Positions 14,737 through 16,910 of a DNA stretch of 16,910 nucleotides are shown piece by piece. The position numbers and the translations under genes were made by a program. A model generated the notes under the pieces. That model saw only the letters and a program-made list of their open reading frames with translations, made no database searches and was not told where the DNA came from. Position 1 is the stretch's first letter. The number at the start of each line of letters is the position of its first letter. The DNA is from an uncultured Paracoccaceae bacterium (GTDB taxonomy: Bacteria; Pseudomonadota; Alphaproteobacteria; Rhodobacterales; Rhodobacteraceae): positions 1 to 16,910 of the forward strand of contig OY288174.1 in NCBI GenBank assembly GCA_958439195.1, in the 5' to 3' direction.

Positions 14737-16183
14737 ATGCACGAAAACGGGGGCCCTCCCGGCCCCCCTCCTCCTCCCCCCCCTCCCCCTCCGCCTCCCA
14801 ACGACGATCCTAATGGGCACCATGATTCAGCCATGCCTTCCCCGCCCGTGCCCGCCTGGCACTCAGCCATCCATCAGCCGGTCTCTATGGGTCCGGGCAT
14901 GCCAGATGGTGCGACTCAGGAACAGCAACCGCACTCAGCGTATCCTGCAAACGGGCTAGGAACGTATCCCCAGGATCCGCCGCTACCCCCTCAGCCACCT
15001 CCTTCGGAGGAACTCGCGAATGGCGAAGGCCCTCCACCTCTCCCTCCCTTACCACCCGGAGCCCAACCAGCTGACTTTCAACAGCAGCAAGCAGACATGA
15101 GCCACTACTACTACCAACAACCACAGCAGCAGCAGCAGTACAATGCACAGGAGCAGCACTACCCAGCAGGACAGTACGAAGGCTACCAACCACCCCAACC
15201 ACAAGTACCCATACAGCCACAGCAGCAGCTGTATGACGCTTCATTCACCCAGCAGCAGCAGCAGTACAATCCACAAGACCAGCAGCAGCAACAACAGCAG
15301 CTGCAATATCAGCAACAGCAGCAGCAGCACTACGACCACAACCAACAGCAGCAGCAGCAGCAGGCAACCGGGCAGCAGGGTGCATTAACCTCCCAACCCT
15401 CTACTATGGATGAACAGGCCTACGCAGCTCTTACTCCAGAGCAGCAGCAGCAGTACCTCCAACAATGGCAGGAGTACGAGCAGTGGCAGCAGTACTATGC
15501 AGCCCAAGGCTACTACGACCAAAGCCAACAGCAGCAGCAGCAGCAGTACTATCAACAGCAGCAGCAAGGCACAGCTGGTGGTGGTGGTGGTGGTGGGTAC
15601 AACCACGCAGGAGGGTATGGTGCTGCAAGCTACGATCCAACCAGCCAGGCATATGCTGCTGCTGGTTACGATCCTAATTCAGCTTGGCAACAGCAGCAGG
15701 GAGGTTGGGGAGCAGGGCAGCAGCCACAGCAGCAGCAGCTTATGGGGGCCCCACCAGCAGCAGCAGGTATGCCTGGGTATGGTCTTCCACAACCCCCACC
15801 TCCGCCCCGCCCACACCCACACAGCCAAATGCAACAGGATCAGCAGCAGCAGTACCAGCATGCACCTTATCATGTAGACCCGAGTTTAGGCAGCCAGCAT
15901 ATGCAGCAAATGCCAGCAGCAGGAGCTGCAGCTGCTGGTGGTGGTGGTGGTGGTAGTTATGGGGTTCTGGACGGGCAGCAGCAGCAGCAGCCAGGGGGGC
16001 AGCAGCAGAAGAAGAAGGGTTTGCCTGAATGGTTGAAAGCAGAGATGGCCAAGAGGCTGGCTGGGAGTGGAGCAGCAGGAGGGGGGGAAGACAAAATTGC
16101 ACCCCTTGCAGGAGGAACGGAGAGGGAAGTTGATGTTCAAGGGTCCCAGGGCAAGGCTGTGGAAGGAGCAGCAGCAGGCCCAG
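14737..16183 (+). CDS. First exon of a Pro/Gln/Gly-rich prion-like protein, possibly PNISR-like (3' incomplete)
   Basis: Open frame of 482 codons plus one base. It starts at an ATG preceded by in-frame TGA two codons upstream and ends at the donor CCCAG|GTAAG (GT at 16184-16185). Layout: a poly-Pro tract (~9-21), more Pro-rich sequence to ~110, a long Gln/Tyr-rich domain (~115-280) including 'QQYLQQWQEYEQWQQYYAAQ', a Gly run (~282-289), further Gln/Pro/Gly sequence, then 'KKKGLPEWLKAEMAKRLAG' (~425-443). That last motif resembles the 'TLPAWIREGLEKM' segment of human PNISR/SFRS18, a nuclear speckle RNA-processing protein. The resemblance is short, so the identity is tentative. Gln/Tyr-rich composition suggests phase-separating behaviour. 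The coding call rests on the long frame, mixed CAG/CAA and GGT/GGA codons and the good donor. Any RS-type tail would lie beyond the window. Confidence 0.75.
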
Positions 16184-16747
16184 GTAAGAGCAGGGTTTTC
16201 TTGTTGTTACAATATGCACACTGGGTTTGGGGGGGTTAGGGTTTAGTGTTTAGGTCTGAAGATCAAACCGTGATGGGGACGTTATCCCCTAGACTGATCG
16301 GGGGGTAGGTTCAGCTCTTGAGGATGGGGTCTGCTGATGCTTTAGTCTCAGACTGGGAGGGGATCAGGGTTTAGGGTTTAGGGGTCAAAACTAAAACCTA
16401 AGCCCTGCTGGGGATCTTAGACACTAGATCTTATTGGGGACAGGTTCAGATTTTCTGCTGGGCGGCTTAGTCTCAGACTGGGAGGGATGGCAGTCAGGCA
16501 CATGGGGGGGTTGAGGGTTTGGGGTTTGAATCCAGAAATTAAAATTACTGCAGGAGCTAAACCATAATGCCACAGGCGCTAGCAAGACCAACTTGTCGTA
16601 CCTGAATGCTGCTGCTGCTCCTCCTACACCACGTAATCACAACTCAACAGGGGTCTGCTGCAACCTAGTTTGGCATAGCCAGTCTTGCGCTTCTTCTTGT
16701 TGATTGCTTATTGTTAATTGGCTGTTCGTGACATCTCTTGTCTGCAG
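16184..16747 (+). other. Start of the Gln-rich gene's first intron, with G/T-rich tandem repeats
   Basis: Begins at GTAAGAG. It holds two copies of a ~140-bp unit (about 16228-16365 and 16368-16495), each opening with telomere-like GGGTTTAGG and ending 'TTAGTCTCAGACTGGGAGGG', then a third partial start near 16512. A candidate acceptor TGTCTGCAG ends at 16747. If used, the next codons in phase would read GSRRDGLPPRVPLL. Whether the intron ends here, at 16861 or outside the window cannot be decided. Confidence 0.55.
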
Positions 16748-16890
16748 GTAGTCGTCGGGATGGTCTTCCCCCAAGAGTGCCACTGCTGCGGCTTAGTTTG
16801 GCACAGGCAGGTTTGCGTTTCTTATTGTTGATTGGCTGTTCGTGACATCCTTTGTCTGCAGGTAGTTGTCGGGGTGGGCTAGATTGAGGG
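16655..16890 (+). repeat. Tandem duplication of a 3' splice-site region
   Basis: Two copies of a ~115-bp unit: 'AGTTTGGCA...' at about 16668 and 16794, 'TTGGCTGTTCGTGACATC' shared, polypyrimidine tract, TGTCTGCAG|GTAGT at 16739-16752 and 16853-16866, then a G/C-rich 'CGTCGGGATGG' or 'TGTCGGGGTGG'. Both preserve the acceptor and the first exon-like bases. The first copy stays open for about 32 codons, whereas the second meets TGA within eight codons in the same phase. Confidence 0.7.
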
Positions 16891-16910
16891 AGCGATTAAT
16901 TGTTTCATTT

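Noticed and set aside
14885..16219. Antisense Leu/Ala/Val-rich and His-rich frames opposite the Gln-rich exon
   Set aside because: They are mirror translations of the CAG/GGT repeats.
16500..16560. tRNA-like segment (GGTTTGAATCC)
   Set aside because: A T-loop-like match alone; no acceptor stem, anticodon arm or D arm can be folded around it.

Overview
This window is nuclear DNA of a eukaryote, most likely a chlorophyte green alga. The pointers are long GT-AG introns, interstitial plant/green-algal telomere-type repeats (TTTAGGG/CCCTAAA), CAG-rich homopolymer coding tracts, a TGTAA-type poly(A) signal candidate, and introns packed with C- or G-rich minisatellites. I cannot place it to genus. 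There is no sign of bacterial or organellar gene organisation.

Layout. Positions 1 to about 4130 are intergenic: G-rich low-complexity DNA, decayed local duplications, telomere-like repeats, a ~515-bp tandem segmental duplication, a 40-bp-arm inverted repeat and copies of a ~95-bp dispersed repeat (family A). From 14211 down to 4313 on the minus strand lies one complete seven-exon gene, reconstructed with consistent GT-AG boundaries and reading phases. It encodes a 621-residue Utp18-type WD40 protein of the small-subunit (SSU) processome (UTP-B complex). About 525 bp upstream, divergently transcribed on the plus strand, is the first exon of a second gene (14737-16183), which encodes a Pro/Gln/Gly-rich, prion-like protein with a short 'LPEWLK' motif resembling PNISR/SFRS18-type splicing-associated proteins. 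Its later exons run off the window.

The most striking content is in the introns. Several exon edges, each with its splice site, recur as copies inside the adjoining intron. The exon 6 donor edge is repeated about eight times (~48-70 bp period) in intron 6. The exon 6 acceptor edge is repeated four times in intron 5. The exon 5 donor edge has two ~100-bp copies in intron 5. The exon 4 donor edge has one ~60-bp copy plus a ~30-bp-period array of shorter 'TTTTAG|GTAGG' units in intron 4. A likely acceptor edge in the neighbouring gene is also duplicated. The introns therefore appear to have grown by tandem duplication of exon-intron junctions, leaving arrays of decoy (or alternative) splice sites. 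In addition, two inverted family A copies lie just after the UTP18 stop codon and would form a 44-bp-arm hairpin in the 3' UTR, with a TGTAA signal immediately beyond.

Functionally the two genes could share a bidirectional promoter (14212-14736): one ribosome-biogenesis factor and one putative RNA-processing protein. All protein assignments rest on remembered family sequences and motif reading, not on a database search.
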